A stretch of 64,000 nt of DNA, from NCBI RefSeq assembly GCF_014839805.1, contig NC_051141.1, forward strand, positions 15,384,777 through 15,448,776, given 5' to 3'. The stretch comes from Manduca sexta. Its lineage: Eukaryota; Arthropoda; Insecta; Lepidoptera; Sphingidae. Below the pieces are notes generated by a model that saw only the letters and a list, made by a program, of their open reading frames with translations, was not told where the DNA came from and made no database searches. The translations under genes were made by a program, and so were the position numbers. This document shows positions 51,601 through 63,239 of the stretch, piece by piece. How positions within the stretch are numbered: the first letter of the stretch is position 1; every line of letters starts with the position of its first letter.

Positions 51601-54600
51601 AGTGGTCACCATGCACATACATGGACCTGAATGTTTACGTGTGCCTGTGTGCGATTTGGTTAGACATCTGATACAGTGGCTCATAGCTAGGTTGGAGATT
51701 GTTTTTGTCTGCCTGTATATTCATACAATAAAAACGAAATATACATTTAATAATGTCAGTATATCAAGACTATTAGACATTCTCACTCCATATAAGGACA
51801 ATCTGACACATATATGAAGTGTTTATCATTTCGAAATTTATCTGTATACTGCGTTTTACTTATTTTGAACTCAGTTTATTTGTAAGTTAATGTTAAGTGC
51901 TTTCATCATCAACAACTTTATTAAATGAAAATATTGTTTTATTTAGGTTGGCGCATGCGCATTGCGTTAGCCCGCGCTCTGTACGTTAAACCGCATCTCC
52001 TGTTGCTCGACGAGCCGACCAACCATCTCGACTTAGACGCCTGCGTGTGGCTCGAGGAAGAACTTAAACAGTCAGTATTCACTTATCTCTTACAATATCA
52101 TTAATGACACTAAATTGTAAATAAATGTCGTGATTATCTTCTACAGCTACAAACGCATCCTCGTCTTAATATCTCACTCTCAAGATTTCTTGAACGGCGT
52201 CTGCACCAACATCATCCACATGAGCAAACGGCGCCTGAAGTACTACACGGGTAACTACGAAGCGTTCGTGCGCACGCGCATGGAGTTGCTCGAGAACCAG
52301 ATGAAGCAGTACAATTGGGAGCAAGATCAGATCGCGCACATGAAGGTATTCACCAGAGCTCCATGCTCTTGCATCTTTAAAGTATAAATACTAATTATGA
52401 CATGAGGATAGCAGATATACGTTATATTTGAATCACTTGTCGATATACAGTCTTACTTATAGTCTTGTTTTAGTGTTAAGAGGTACTTACAAATTGCTTA
52501 AATAGCTGTCAAACACATAACTGGCTTCCTAGTTTCAACCCTATTAAAAGGCAAGATGGCAGGTTTTGATTTACAGCTGATTGAGTAAATTTGAGTTTCA
52601 GCTGAGCATAGCTTTGCGTAATTTTTATAAGTAAGACAGATAATGTGTATATAACTTCTAATATGAAATATCTACGCACCAACAGAACTATATAGCCCGG
52701 TTTGGTCACGGCTCGGCCAAGCTGGCTCGCCAGGCTCAGTCTAAGGAGAAGACCCTCGCCAAGATGGTGGCGCAGGGGCTCACCGAAAAGGTGGTTGACG
52801 ACAAAACGCTCAACTTCTACTTCCCGTCGTGCGGGAAGGTTCCGCCGCCAGTTATTATGGTGCAGGTAAGGAATATCATTTGTTCACACAACTCATACGG
52901 TCATTCTTCAGTGACATTATTAGTCTGACCTCCTAACCGAAATGTCGTCATATTGGCACAAATAATAATTCAATATTATTATTTTTTTTTATGTAGTAGT
53001 AACCAGAACGGCACTTGTATGTAAAGGTACACTGCATTGTCTATTACTGTCGCCAAACAACAAGCATTGTTGTGTTTAAGCTATGTGAACATTGACTATA
53101 AAGTCTCTTAGTCCTGAAAAAAACTATTCTAATGCTGCTTAGCTGCTAAAAGACACAATACAATGTAACCCACCCTGATGGACATTGCCTGACGAAAAAC
53201 AACCTAAAAAGTAAATACCATGCGGTAATAATAACTTTGATATTGTTACAGAATGTATCATTCCGATACACAGACACCAGTCCGTGGATCTACAAGAACC
53301 TGGAGTTCGGTATTGATTTGGATACTCGACTCGCTCTTGTCGGACCCAACGGTGCTGGCAAGTCTACTCTCCTGAAACTACTCTATGGAGACGTAAGTAT
53401 GCGAGTAACTTATAAAACTTCATTCATATAGCGTTCTAGGTTAATACTAAGCACACATTTTATTAATTTTATGACAGGAAAAAAAAACTAAGTAATTTAT
53501 TTTATAAAAATATAAACACTTCTCAATTATCCATAATTCGTTTGAGGTAATAAATATTGACAGAATATATTACACTATTTATGATTTTGTTTCCATTAAT
53601 GCGGTTTAGATTATTCACAGTATTTATTTAAATATCGTATAGTTGGTGCCGACAACGGGCATGATCCGTAAGAACTCTCACCTGCGTATAGGGAGATACC
53701 ACCAGCACCTTCACGAGCTGCTAGACCTGGACCTGTCACCGCTTGACTACATGATGAAGGAGTTCCCGGAGGTGCGCGAGCGAGAGGAAATGAGGAAGAT
53801 CATAGGACGGTATGGACTCACTGGCCGGCAACAGGTAATTGTAAACACAACGTAATTTACCAAATACCTGGATTATGCAAACAAAAATTGTGACAAAAGC
53901 ATCAGCATTGCACCTTATGTGGAATGGTGTCGAGATAGAGCATCAATTGATGAGAGACATTGACGTATATTCTAGACATGTCACACGAACGTCAATAATT
54001 ATAAACTACTAGCTTCCGCCCGCAGCTTCGCCCGCGTGGATTTCGGGTTTCAAAAATGGAGAAGGTGCTCAATTTGTCGGGATGTTTTTTTAATTTATGG
54101 TGGTATGCAGGTGGTCCGATTGTCCGGTCAGGGTCTGATGATGGGATCCTGGTGAAATTGAAGGAACTTTTAACCATTAAGGTTGCACACGAAATGACGG
54201 AAGCTTAAAAAATGGAGTAACTTCTCCCGTTTTCCCAACATTTTCCATCACTGCTATGCTCCTATTAATTGTAGCGTGATGAAAAGTATACTATAACCAG
54301 CTCAGGAGTATGAAAAATAATTGTACCAAGTTAAGTTAAAATCCGTCGAGTAGTTTTTGTTTCTATAACGGTTATACAGACAGACAGACAAAAATTTTAC
54401 TAATTGCATTTTTGGCATCAGTATCGATCCCTAATCACCCCCAGTTATTTTGGAAATATATTTCATGTACAGAATTGACCTCTCTACAGATTTATTATAA
54501 GTATAGATATGCAAAAGTAGCTCAAAAATTGTCCATAACGAAAACATGCATTTTAAAGTAAAACAAAAGAAATAATATCGTGAAGCCAACTAAATAACTA

Positions 54601-56252
54601 ATGATATATTAAATTTTGTGACTGTTCAATTTAGTCGGGTCCGCGATATCACTTTTGTTGAGTTTCAGAACGCGACATTACATTATTATATTCTGTGCTC
54701 CAACGCACACTGCTTTGATGTTAGGAACACACCTACATTGCTTAGACAACAGTGAACTTTATAAAATAGCAATAAAGCTCAAATTGACTCTACGTATTAG
54801 TTAGAAAACGTTTGTATGGGAAATAGAAAAATGCTGTTTTCAGGATTTTCCCGGCAATTATTCGAATTTTTCTCACCTTTTAAACCTTCCCTAGACCTCC
54901 ACGAATAATTCAAGACCAAGATAAGATAAATCCGTTCAGCCGTTCTCGAGTTTTAGCGAGACTAACGAACAGCAATTCATTTTTATATATATAGATTTGT
55001 TCAAAATCTGAACTAAGATGGCAACCAAAACGTCACTGTTATAACGTATTTATTAACTTGAACAACAAATAATTTTATTGATTTGAATAATATTTTTTAT
55101 TCAAATATATATAATTACACTTAGACTCGAGGTCTTATATAATGAGCGCCACTCCGTACACAACCACAAGCTTTCAATATTGACTATACTAAAGTCAGTT
55201 TGAGTGGATTGCTGTTCAATTCAGTTGCAAACTGAATTTTCTGAACGCCAAATCTAGTACGTGTTACAGATATATCGATGACGAGAGATGATTATCTTTC
55301 GCCAGTCAATACAATGTTGGTATGTTCAAAACCGCTTATACAGGCTGACTTCAAAACGCGACACTCACGGGCCACTGTGGCGGATTGTACACCTCATGTA
55401 CGGTGCTCGCTAGCCAGATGGATGCAGATATTCTATCGCGAATAATTAAACAAAAATATTCCTGTGTTGCAGGTGTGCCCGATGCGACAGTTGTCCGACG
55501 GGCAGCGGTGCCGCGTGGTGTTCGCGTGGCTCGCGTGGCAGACCCCGCACCTGCTGTTACTCGACGAGCCGACCAACCATCTCGACATGGAGACCATCGA
55601 CGCCCTCGCCGACGCCATCAACGACTTCGACGGCGGCATGGTGCTCGTCAGTCACGACTTCAGGCTCATCAATCAGGTATGTTCATTATCAGCGTGTTTC
55701 ATTACGGGCGATTATCGCAAATTGTCTATCTAAACTCATAATGCATATTATGCATTAGGGAACAGAATGACGTGTCAGTAGGCAAGGGGCCGTTCAAGTA
55801 TTACGTGATGCAATTTTTGAAGATTTTTGAGCCCCTCACCCCCGCATGTAACGCGACGTAACGTTTTCCTGTACGCCCTCGCTCCCGCTCAAAAAGTTAT
55901 GTAACTAAGTGTCAATTTTTTTCTAATATTCACAATTACGTCACGCAAAATATCGGAAAGTCGCTAAAATACCTTTGTTATTGTTTTAAAATAAAAAAAA
56001 AACAATGTGACATGACGCGTTGTACGAATCCCCCCTCCCGCCCCTGTAACGCATCGTAACGTTTTACACATATATGTTGTTTATTATAAGTTAGTATCAA
56101 ACATTTATTTATTACAGGTGGCCGAAGAGATTTGGATATGCGAAAACGGCACCGTTACCAAGTGGCAGGGCGGTATCCTCAAGTACAAGGACCATCTCAA
56201 GTCTAAGATCCTGAAGGAGAACGCGGACAACGCCGCCAAAATACGCAAATAG
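42496..56252 (+). CDS. ABCF2: ATP-binding cassette sub-family F member 2
   Basis: The product is a soluble twin-ABC ATPase without membrane helices. ABCF proteins act on ribosomes and translation in the cytosol, and the exact role of ABCF2 is less settled. Eleven coding exons (42496-42646, 44594-44800, 50524-50712, 51162-51305, 51947-52070, 52147-52345, 52686-52865, 53252-53392, 53643-53834, 55473-55676, 56118-56252) join in frame to 621 residues, close to the usual length near 620. A lysine-rich N-terminus (1-25) comes first. Domain 1: Walker A GLNGCGKSS (115-123), signature SGGWR (229-233), Walker [13 protein letters not shown] (248-259), switch H282. A charged inter-domain linker follows. 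Domain 2: Walker [10 protein letters not shown] (429-437), signature LSDGQ (516-520), Walker [13 protein letters not shown] (536-547), switch H570. All catalytic motifs are intact. Confidence 0.96.
43352..43640 (-). mobile_element. Old decayed SINE in ABCF2 intron 1
   Basis: Landmarks of the 4.6/6.1-kb SINE family are recognisable in the same order (CCTTTATTATATACCGTCCC, ATAGAGAACTTCTCAGGT, CCTTGGGATTCTAACCTG), with many substitutions. It is an older insertion than the other two copies. Confidence 0.65.
44594..44800 (+). CDS. ABCF2: ABCF2 exon 2
   Basis: Encodes [20 protein letters not shown] and [20 protein letters not shown], then the first half of Walker A. The intron splits the GCG of GLNGCGKSS, donor GTATGT. 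Confidence 0.95.
48969..50023 (-). mobile_element. Helitron (family B) with protein remnant
   Basis: The minus-strand 5' end TCTATATATATAAAAATCAA and 3' end ...GGGTCAGCTAG are flanked by host A and T, as Helitron insertion demands. It is 1055 bp. The 5' third (to about 49680) is shared with 54619-54995. It encodes the beginning of a Helitron protein (49066-49269) but not the Rep/helicase core, so it is a deletion derivative. Confidence 0.8.
49066..49269 (-). pseudogene. N-terminal remnant of a Helitron protein
   Basis: 67 codons starting [20 protein letters not shown], an arginine-rich start I associate with the Rep/PIF1-type helicase polyproteins of insect Helitrons. The frame ends soon after [12 protein letters not shown], near the 3' end of the element. 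Rep and helicase domains are absent. The identification rests on the N-terminal motif and on its location inside the element. Confidence 0.6.
50524..50712 (+). CDS. ABCF2: ABCF2 exon 3
   Basis: Completes Walker A ([17 protein letters not shown]) and encodes [20 protein letters not shown] and [18 protein letters not shown]. Acceptor TTTTGTTTTCGACAG, donor GTAAGA. GC-rich compared with its intron flanks. Confidence 0.95.
51162..51305 (+). CDS. ABCF2: ABCF2 exon 4
   Basis: Encodes the helical arm [20 protein letters not shown] and [20 protein letters not shown], ending inside the first signature motif (SG/G), donor GTGCGC. Confidence 0.94.
51947..52070 (+). CDS. ABCF2: ABCF2 exon 5
   Basis: Encodes [17 protein letters not shown] and Walker [13 protein letters not shown] of domain 1. 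Acceptor TTTTATTTAG, donor GTCAGT. Confidence 0.95.
52147..52345 (+). CDS. ABCF2: ABCF2 exon 6
   Basis: Encodes [20 protein letters not shown] with the switch histidine, then [20 protein letters not shown] of the linker. A short 76-bp intron separates it from exon 5. Confidence 0.95.
52686..52865 (+). CDS. ABCF2: ABCF2 exon 7
   Basis: Encodes the basic linker [20 protein letters not shown] and [19 protein letters not shown]. Phase 0 at both ends. Confidence 0.95.
53252..53392 (+). CDS. ABCF2: ABCF2 exon 8
   Basis: Encodes [20 protein letters not shown] and the second Walker [18 protein letters not shown]. Acceptor TATTGTTACAG, donor GTAAGT. Confidence 0.96.
53643..53834 (+). CDS. ABCF2: ABCF2 exon 9
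   Basis: Encodes [20 protein letters not shown] and [15 protein letters not shown]. Acceptor ATCGTATAG, donor GTAATT, phase 0. Confidence 0.96.
54009..54507 (-). mobile_element. Helitron family A, uninterrupted copy
   Basis: 499 bp. The 5' end TCTATACTTATAATAAATC follows a host-strand A, and the 3' end GGGCGGAAGCTAG precedes T. It is close to 7295-7700 and 9380-9450 of the mariner-bearing copy. It has no coding sequence. Confidence 0.75.
54508..54995 (-). mobile_element. Helitron family B, 5' portion
   Basis: The right end TCTATATATATAAAAATGAA (minus strand) and the CTCGAGAACGGCTGAACGG region are shared with 49680-50023. No family B 3' end is present. Either a B element received the A element and lost its tail, or both form one chimeric Helitron. 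Confidence 0.65.
55473..55676 (+). CDS. ABCF2: ABCF2 exon 10
   Basis: Encodes the second signature LSDGQ, Walker [13 protein letters not shown] and the H-loop VLVSHDFRL. Acceptor CTGTGTTGCAG, donor GTATGT. Strongly GC-rich. ORFs in other frames here are shadows. Confidence 0.96.
55785..56065. repeat. Unclassified repeat in last ABCF2 intron
   Basis: It opens GGGCCGTTCAAGTATTACGT, a phrase reminiscent of transposon ends seen in many insects. It contains TGTAACGCGACGTAACGTTTT (55847-55867) and the near-identical TGTAACGCATCGTAACGTTTT (56045-56065) in direct orientation near C-rich tracts. It is probably transposon-derived. Confidence 0.4.
56118..56252 (+). CDS. ABCF2: ABCF2 exon 11
   Basis: Encodes [20 protein letters not shown] and a lysine-rich C-terminus ending AAKIRK before TAG at 56250-56252. 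Acceptor TTTATTACAG. Confidence 0.95.
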   Translation: MAEEIWICENGTVTKWQGGILKYKDHLKSKILKENADNAAKIRK

Positions 56253-57929
56253 TCAAATGTTAGATTGATATTCACCCTGCGCTCATAGCACTCTCTCGCC
56301 AACACCTGTCTCAGGGTGTGGGGTGGTGGTTCCCAAACTCCCAGACGGCACAGCTGTGATTGAGGGTTACTGGTTTACGGAAATCTGGTTGTGTTTTATG
56401 TGCTAAAAATATCGTACTTTCAAGAGTTGTAAAATATCTTTTTGATCCCAATTAATGTAAAGAACGAAGATAGCAATAATGGTTAATAGTTTTAAAGAAA
56501 GGCTGTGCCTCAAGACATTGTTAGAAGCGGTGATGTAGTAACATCACAGTTTAACATCCACTATCATCGATCACGTCCGTGACAAGGCAAGCGTGAACAG
56601 CTCCAATCAATTGAAAATGTTGCCTTATTTTTAACACCAAACTGAACAGACTGCATGATTATTTAGACTGTAATACAAAAGTAATACATAGTTGATAGAT
56701 TTGACTAGTTTTGACTTGTGTAATGCTTGCTAAACTGCCTTAGTAATTAAAGTAGCAGTAGTATACAATAGTTATAAATGAAATGTATCGTTTCACTTTG
56801 CGAACCGGAGTGCCGTTTAGTTTGGGAACTACATGTTGCGTCTTAGAGTTTTAAATAGCATGTAACATCACTTTGTATGAGAATGTATGAAGTCGTGGTC
56901 ACATACTATGTGGTGTTTCAGCCCGCGTGTAAGGCAGTTTCGATGCGTGATCTAACAAACTAATCGATAATGCGAACTTCCTCTAACTGGGTGATATTAT
57001 TAATAGTTTAGTTAATGTTTTGTGTATTGACTTGGTCCTTGGGTTTGTTCTTTTTTTATTTTCATATTTACATGTGCAAATTTGTATAAATGAGACTAAA
57101 ATTAGGTGTATAAAATGATTTGATTTTATAATCAATCCGTGATCCAATGTTGCATAGCAAATGGATGCATGGCACTGAGATATCGCGCCCCACAGCCGCG
57201 TCGACGTTCCACCGAGAACTGGTCGGTGTCCGAGACGGTTCTGGTGGGACTTGATTAGACAGGTGTTGGTCCAGACAGTGGTTGTACATTACGTGATTTA
57301 CACCAGCATTGTGATCCCCGAGCTGCCTATTTAAGCGTAGTTTAGAAGTATTATAATGTAATGTTGACGTGCGACGCGTCTGTCTGGCTCTCTTATTTGT
57401 ATTTCTTAACGTAATTTAATGATAATAGTGTCAAATGTAGAAATTATTATAAACAATAGATATATAGGCGGTTCGTTTTAGTATTATAAAAGTAAGTAGT
57501 TTATAAATCTCGTACCAAACACTCAAAATGAGGATGGGAATAATCATTGATTGGTTGATGTAGATTTATAATACAAATATTAATTGCGAACGAAATTCAG
57601 CTATCACACACACGACGAGATACATATTCCTATTCTCATTTTTTAATTCAATATACACAGTTATAAATAAATGATATAGTATTTCATATACAATTTTTGA
57701 TATTTAGCTTATTGATGTACGATATTCACTACATGCCTTACAACCGTGCCGTTTTACGAGCGTTTGTCGTAGTATTATAGTATTACTTCAGCATAAACAG
57801 TGCATAACGAAAGCTATAATTATGTGATGATATTGGAACACCAAATAAATAATATAATCCGTTGGCCAGACACACGACGTCGTTTCGTCACGTTCGCACG
57901 AGAGATATATTATTGAAATTAGTTGACAC

Positions 57930-58251
57930 CATTGACGTATATTCTATAGACACGAACGTCCATATAAAGTAATTGTTCAAAATCTGAACTAAAATGACAA
58001 GCAAAACGTCACTGTATAAACCTATTTATTTACTTAACAAATAATTTTACTTCTTTGACTAAATTTTTTTATTTACATCTTGGTTTACACTTAGACTCGA
58101 GTTCTTATATTATGAGCGTCACTCCGTACATAACCACACACTGTTCATGTAGAAATAATACTAAAGTCAGGTGTACGGATTGCAGTACATTAGAGTCGGA
58201 CACAATGAGTACGGAACGCCAGATATAGTACTTAGTACATATATATCGATG
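57930..58251 (+). repeat. Repeat D copy 2, uninterrupted
   Basis: It matches the two halves of 53958-55280 and serves as the empty-site form for the Helitron insertion there. The left edge contains ATTGACGT, which in copy 1 pairs with ACGTCAAT. Its class is unknown. Confidence 0.6.
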
Positions 58252-61200
58252 GTTGACACTAAGTTATGACTGTACATTGTCGCGTAACCTTCATTAATAT
58301 TTTATAAATATAAATTGTCATCATTTTAAGGGTTATTGAAAACTCACTTGTGGACAAGGTCTTAGTGATATTTATATGCTATAGGCTAAGAGCTGAGCAC
58401 ACAACTGCTTTATGATCTCCGCATACAACACGTTTCGGCACCCAAGAGTACGTCAGTGTTTAAGTGTAAATTTGATCGACGGTATTTCCATATCGAGGTA
58501 ATCTTATTATTATTTGCTGCAAAAAGATTCAACGCATCTCACAGGGTTGATAAAACCATGATTTTTGTAAGAAATATATAATTAAATTTATATTATTCAA
58601 AACATTTTTCATTCGGATTTTGGTTAAAGATAATTAGTTTTTTTAGCCCTGTATTCGGTCGGCTGGATACCCGAATATGCGCTAGATTTCCGACCGGATA
58701 GTGTTTCGGCCGCCGGATAGGCCGGATACTGATAGTTACCGGATATCCGTTACATCTCTACTGAAGACCCATTAGCGCCAAACTAGGTTTGAATTAAATT
58801 TATATTCTTAATTGAAATTCGTGTTTTTATGGAGATACGGCATACCAGTGATATTAATTCCTATATTCCAGTACAGATTAACAGGCTTTTGGCTGTTTTT
58901 ATAAGGCTCCTCCTAATATCCTTGAAAATCTTTACTAACTGATTTTGCCTGACAATCTGTGCTGTTAACATATTAGTTGGACGCATTATGGTGTGATAGT
59001 ATTTATAGCGATATTTTATATATCGGGAGCTGAGCGTGCGTCGACAATGTGATTATCTGCGCGTGCGCCTCTTAGCCTCGTAGGACATCGTGTTCACAGC
59101 GGTGGTTACTAGTTTATAATAGACAATTCCAGCTGAAGTAGGTAGCGAAATGAATGTCACCGAAATAGTCTTTGATTACATTATATTTACAATTGTGATT
59201 ACATATATTTTGCCTCTGTTTGTATTCATCTTCCCTTGTATAACATTTCCAATAGAATCCATCCTTATGTCTTAGGGGTCGTGTTTAGGTTTGTCAAAAT
59301 ATCACAGCGATGTGTTAATGCAAATAGGTTTGTTTTTGTTTTTGTATAACTTGTATAATTCTCCAAACTAAACACCTTTGAGATTTATGTGTCATATTGA
59401 CATACGGCCGATCTCCATAAACTATTCCAATCCCCTAACTTGAAGAGTAGCTGCAAGAAAACTAGAAATATTATTTATACCTAATGAGCACGTCAAACAA
59501 ATCTAATTCTAATTAGTCCATTTTTTTATTGACGCAGAGGTAGTGATTAGGAAGCAAATTATTGAAATCGGCCGTAAGTATGATGGCGAATTTTTATAGT
59601 TGATGTTTGTTTTAATCCGGATAAATTAGATTTTTTTAAAATATATTTCTTTATAAAGCGCATTGTATTTATAATAATTTTCTTTAAAATTAGTTAAAAT
59701 TCGTAAAGTGATGTCGACATAACTACTTACGTGTCTAAATCTGTCTGAAATTGTCATAGTAATAATCCTGCAGAAGCCTCAGTTATTTAAATTGACACGT
59801 TCTTTAAAATTAAGGAAATTAAACCCAATGATACGAGGTTATTTATGAATATCATATCGGTAGTCGGCAGGTTAGTTGACTTAGCGATATATCTTTGCAT
59901 CATTGAGAATGTCAAAGATGTCGCTTTATTCAATTATAACTGTGGACATCTTATTGATCATATATTACATTTATGTATTATAAGACTTAATGAAATCCAT
60001 CGAATTATGCTTAAAACACAAATTTATCCCGATTCGCCTCTCCGGCGTGCATATGCTGAGTGCCGTACAACACACCGCGATTTTTTATTATATCTTATAA
60101 TATTGGGATTATTGCGTCCGTCCTTGCGGTGGACACATCGACATTTGTTTCAATGTCGGCATATGTAATAGAATATAGTCGAGGTCATAGAGTATTATAA
60201 GTATTATAAATAGGGGCGTAGTTACCATGGGATACATGTACGGAGCGCTTCAGTCCTAACATTATTGGACACAATTGTGAAAATAATTTATTTCGGAAGC
60301 AATGATAGATGTGTATATCACAAACTAGTGACAGGATTGACTCATAGCTATTTGTACTACCGACTCATTTTTGGGTACCAATACCATAAAGATCAAGTCA
60401 ATTATCAAAAATATATAAAATAGCATTGTTATTGAACGTAGAATAATATCCCTGTTCCCATATCTACGCCCACATGACACTAGCAATCCTTAATCCAAAA
60501 AAACTATATAGACCGTAATTAAATTTAGTGATAGTAACAGTAAAGAGGAATGCACTAGGCGGTTATGTTGCGGCTAAAGCTGCGCAGTCCGAGCGGTGCG
60601 TTTAGTGCTATATTATGGACGTGTCCATTAATGGAATATGTTGCATAGTGGCGATTATATGTATATATTATGGTGTTCACGCGATCGAACATTACCCACC
60701 TGTTCGCTTACAGAAGTCACGTTTCTGTGTTTGCATTCTTGAAAAATCATATGTCATTGTGTGAACACAGTTTTGTTTTGCCGCAAGCCTGTTCAAATGG
60801 ATGCGCAGCTTTTAAGTTTGCAACTCGACCTAAAATTAATAAATATTCGATGTCGCACCATGTACATAAGTTTCGAAGATTTTTCACTATTATAGTATTA
60901 ATTTATTATTTTTATGCATTTTCTATATATTGTCTTTTCATTAATTGATTATGCACATTGCTTGTGTTGTCTCAGATAGGAAGGAGTAATTGATTATGTT
61001 GGGTTGCCAACGTGGTCACTTTGTAAAAATTATCTTGACAATAGTACCTACTTATGATCCCAACACGTTTCGCCCATGTTTTTGAATATCATTTAATTTT
61101 GTAATAGTTATTTAGTTAAAACAAGCAGACAGGCCATGCTGCATTAAGCTTGATCTGAGGCAAAGTTATTATAAATCAATAAAACTGATTAAATGCTGAA

Positions 61201-61294
61201 CTTGTTTTATTATTTTTATTACCTATATTATTACGTATCTTTAGAGTATTATGCCTATTACAAGTAAGCGCTAGTTTTAAAGAATTTATTATTG

Positions 61295-61535
61295 GGTGGA
61301 TAACAGTTCAATTTATAATTTTTTTACGTCTTCTGTGGCGTATTACAGTACGACTGCAGGGCTGAGGTCTTGGGTTCGATTCCCGGATCAAAGCGATATT
61401 GGGCTTTTCTACTCAATATCACCCCTGGGTCTAGAATTTGTGCCCAATATGGCTATAGGTTCGAACCATGATGGCACGCTCTGTTGCGTATCTGCCTACC
61501 CTTTGGGGGATAAAAAGGCGTGAATGTGTGTGCGA
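61295..61535 (+). mobile_element. tRNA-derived SINE, second family
   Basis: The head contains AGTACGACTGCAGGGCTGAG and the B-box GGTTCGATTCC (61373-61383). The body has GATATTGGGCTTTTCTACTC and CCAATATGGCTATAGGTTCG, and the tail CTACCCTTTGGGGGATAAAA. I recognise this as a common lepidopteran SINE. The 75-codon ORF over it is not a gene. Confidence 0.7.
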
Positions 61536-62584
61536 TAACATTTATATGGGTATTTTGATCGAACGGATAACAGTTAAATTTGGATAAAAATGATTAGCCA
61601 ACATAAATATCTTAGCTGCCCTATTACGTAAAATTTAGCAATCGACGATACCCTTATCCGCACAATTAGCTATAGTAACATTCAGGGGAATCATTTAGGG
61701 ATTTCAATCCATATGCATATTTGTAGCGAACAGAAAGATGTGAAGGACCCAGGTCACAGTAGTTGGTCTATTAGTTACTAAACTGATCATAAATGTTGCA
61801 AGCTCGAGTCCGATTACACTATAAAAGCTCAGGAAGTATAACAATATGCTATGTCAAGTACAATAGGCCAATATAAGATTCGATATGACTTCGAAATTCA
61901 AGAAATGCAGAACTAGTTTATAGTCTATTCGCGTTAAAAAAATATAGTCGTAATCGCCGGTGTATTTATTTATTCACACTATTCGCGAATAATTCGTGCA
62001 CGAATATAACTATGAATTATATGTAACGAATATATTCGAATAAGCTGTTTCATTCGTATTCGTGATGTAATCAGGGTTTATAGTTTCATGAGAATGAGTT
62101 TGGTTATCCGGTGACTGCTCTTTAAGGAGTCTAACACAATCTTCTATCTACAGTTCTAAATTCGAATGAAATTCCGGGCGTCTTTTGTATCATGCATTCT
62201 GCCAAAAGTCAATGTGACCAGTGAAAATTTTCAGGAGATATAAATTGTTGTGTTTGTCCCTAGTAAAATTATTGTAACGACTCGTATTCTACTGTTATTG
62301 CATTGTCATGGAGTGGCCCCCAATAAATAGTGAAGGTTTAAGTGTCGCGGATGAGTAATCCACTGCACCGTAAGCAATCGATAGTTTCATAACATGTAGC
62401 ATTCCATGGAATCTCTACGATCCATCGACGTACATATTGTGGTAACAATACAAACTGCACCGAGATATGGTATCGGTGGTATGTGACAAGACATATATTT
62501 TGATCGTAACGGTGTAAGTCCAAATCGGTGCATTTTGAACTACACCTACCGTATTTGAAATTAGTACTTAATTGTATTTATAAT

Positions 62585-62664
62585 AAAAAAAAACAAAGTA
62601 GTATCTAGTTAAGTACATATTAAAATAAAAAAAAAACAAAGTAGTATCTAGTTAAGTACATATT
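62585..62664. repeat. Tandem duplication of about 44 bp
   Basis: AACAAAGTAGTATCTAGTTA followed by AGTACATATT occurs twice in direct orientation, each preceded by an A-run. The near-identity suggests a recent local duplication. Confidence 0.8.
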
Positions 62665-63046
62665 TTTTAAATACTTTTTCTAAAAAGGCGATTAGTATTA
62701 GGTACTTATTTGGATGATTGGATCTAAGTATTTTGGATTTACGAAATGCAAAATGTTTTTTTTTTCATTTGATCACCACCATTGATCGAACCACGTCAGT
62801 TTTAAGATTATACTATAGTTGAATGTCTTTGTTATAGGTAAGTATTTTGTATTTATACTTGAAATGGAAATGTAGTTTATATTTAAATATCATTTATTCT
62901 GTACATTTCTGCCTACCTTTTACTCGTAGAGGTTCTTGATGCGAGTATGTACTGTCGAAAGTTTTATTATCAAAGTAACATAGTTCTTACAGAGTCAACT
63001 TTGTTTGTAGCATACCTACATAAAATATATCAAATATTGTATCAAA

Positions 63047-63239
63047 ATGGCGGATAAGAAGAAAGGGGCAAAAAAGGAAGAGAAGGGCTCTGAGACGAGC
63101 GCGTTTATGAAAGATTTCCTCGCGGGTGGAATATCAGCCGCGGTGTCAAAGACTGCTGTGGCGCCGATCGAGCGAGTCAAGCTAATTCTGCAGGTTCAGC
63201 ATGTGTCCAAACAGATTGCAGAAGATAAACGATACAAAG
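63047..63239 (+). CDS. ANT exon 1
   Basis: Starts [16 protein letters not shown], then [20 protein letters not shown], the first helix and carrier signature. Donor GTTAAT, phase 1. The ATG context is CAAAATGG. Confidence 0.92.

Larger units (their letters stand above)
53958..55280 (+). repeat. Repeat D copy 1, interrupted by Helitron sequence
   Basis: 53958-54008 and 54996-55280 together match the uninterrupted copy at 57930-58251. Shared phrases are CATTGACGTATATTCTA, TTGTTCAAAATCTGAACTAA, ACACTTAGACTCGAG, GCCACTCCGTACA and TATATCGATG. The gap is filled exactly by the Helitron block 54009-54995. It lies in ABCF2 intron 9. The family is not recognised. Confidence 0.65.
56253..63009. other. 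ABCF2 3' UTR and intergenic DNA before ANT
   Basis: No further gene is supported. Polyadenylation candidates are AATAAA at 57665 and 57844, while an ATTAAA near 56745 would give a shorter 3' UTR. It holds repeat D copy 2, a CCGGATA-rich patch (58646-58760), a SINE (61295-61535), a CGAATA-rich cluster (61980-62065) and a 44-bp duplication (62585-62664). ORFs at 59845-60168 and 60670-60948 lack motifs. Confidence 0.45.

Noticed and set aside
55385..55741. 118-codon plus ORF and a minus ORF over ABCF2 exon 10
   Set aside because: Shadow frames of the exon encoding Walker B and the H-loop. The arginine-rich composition is a frame artefact.
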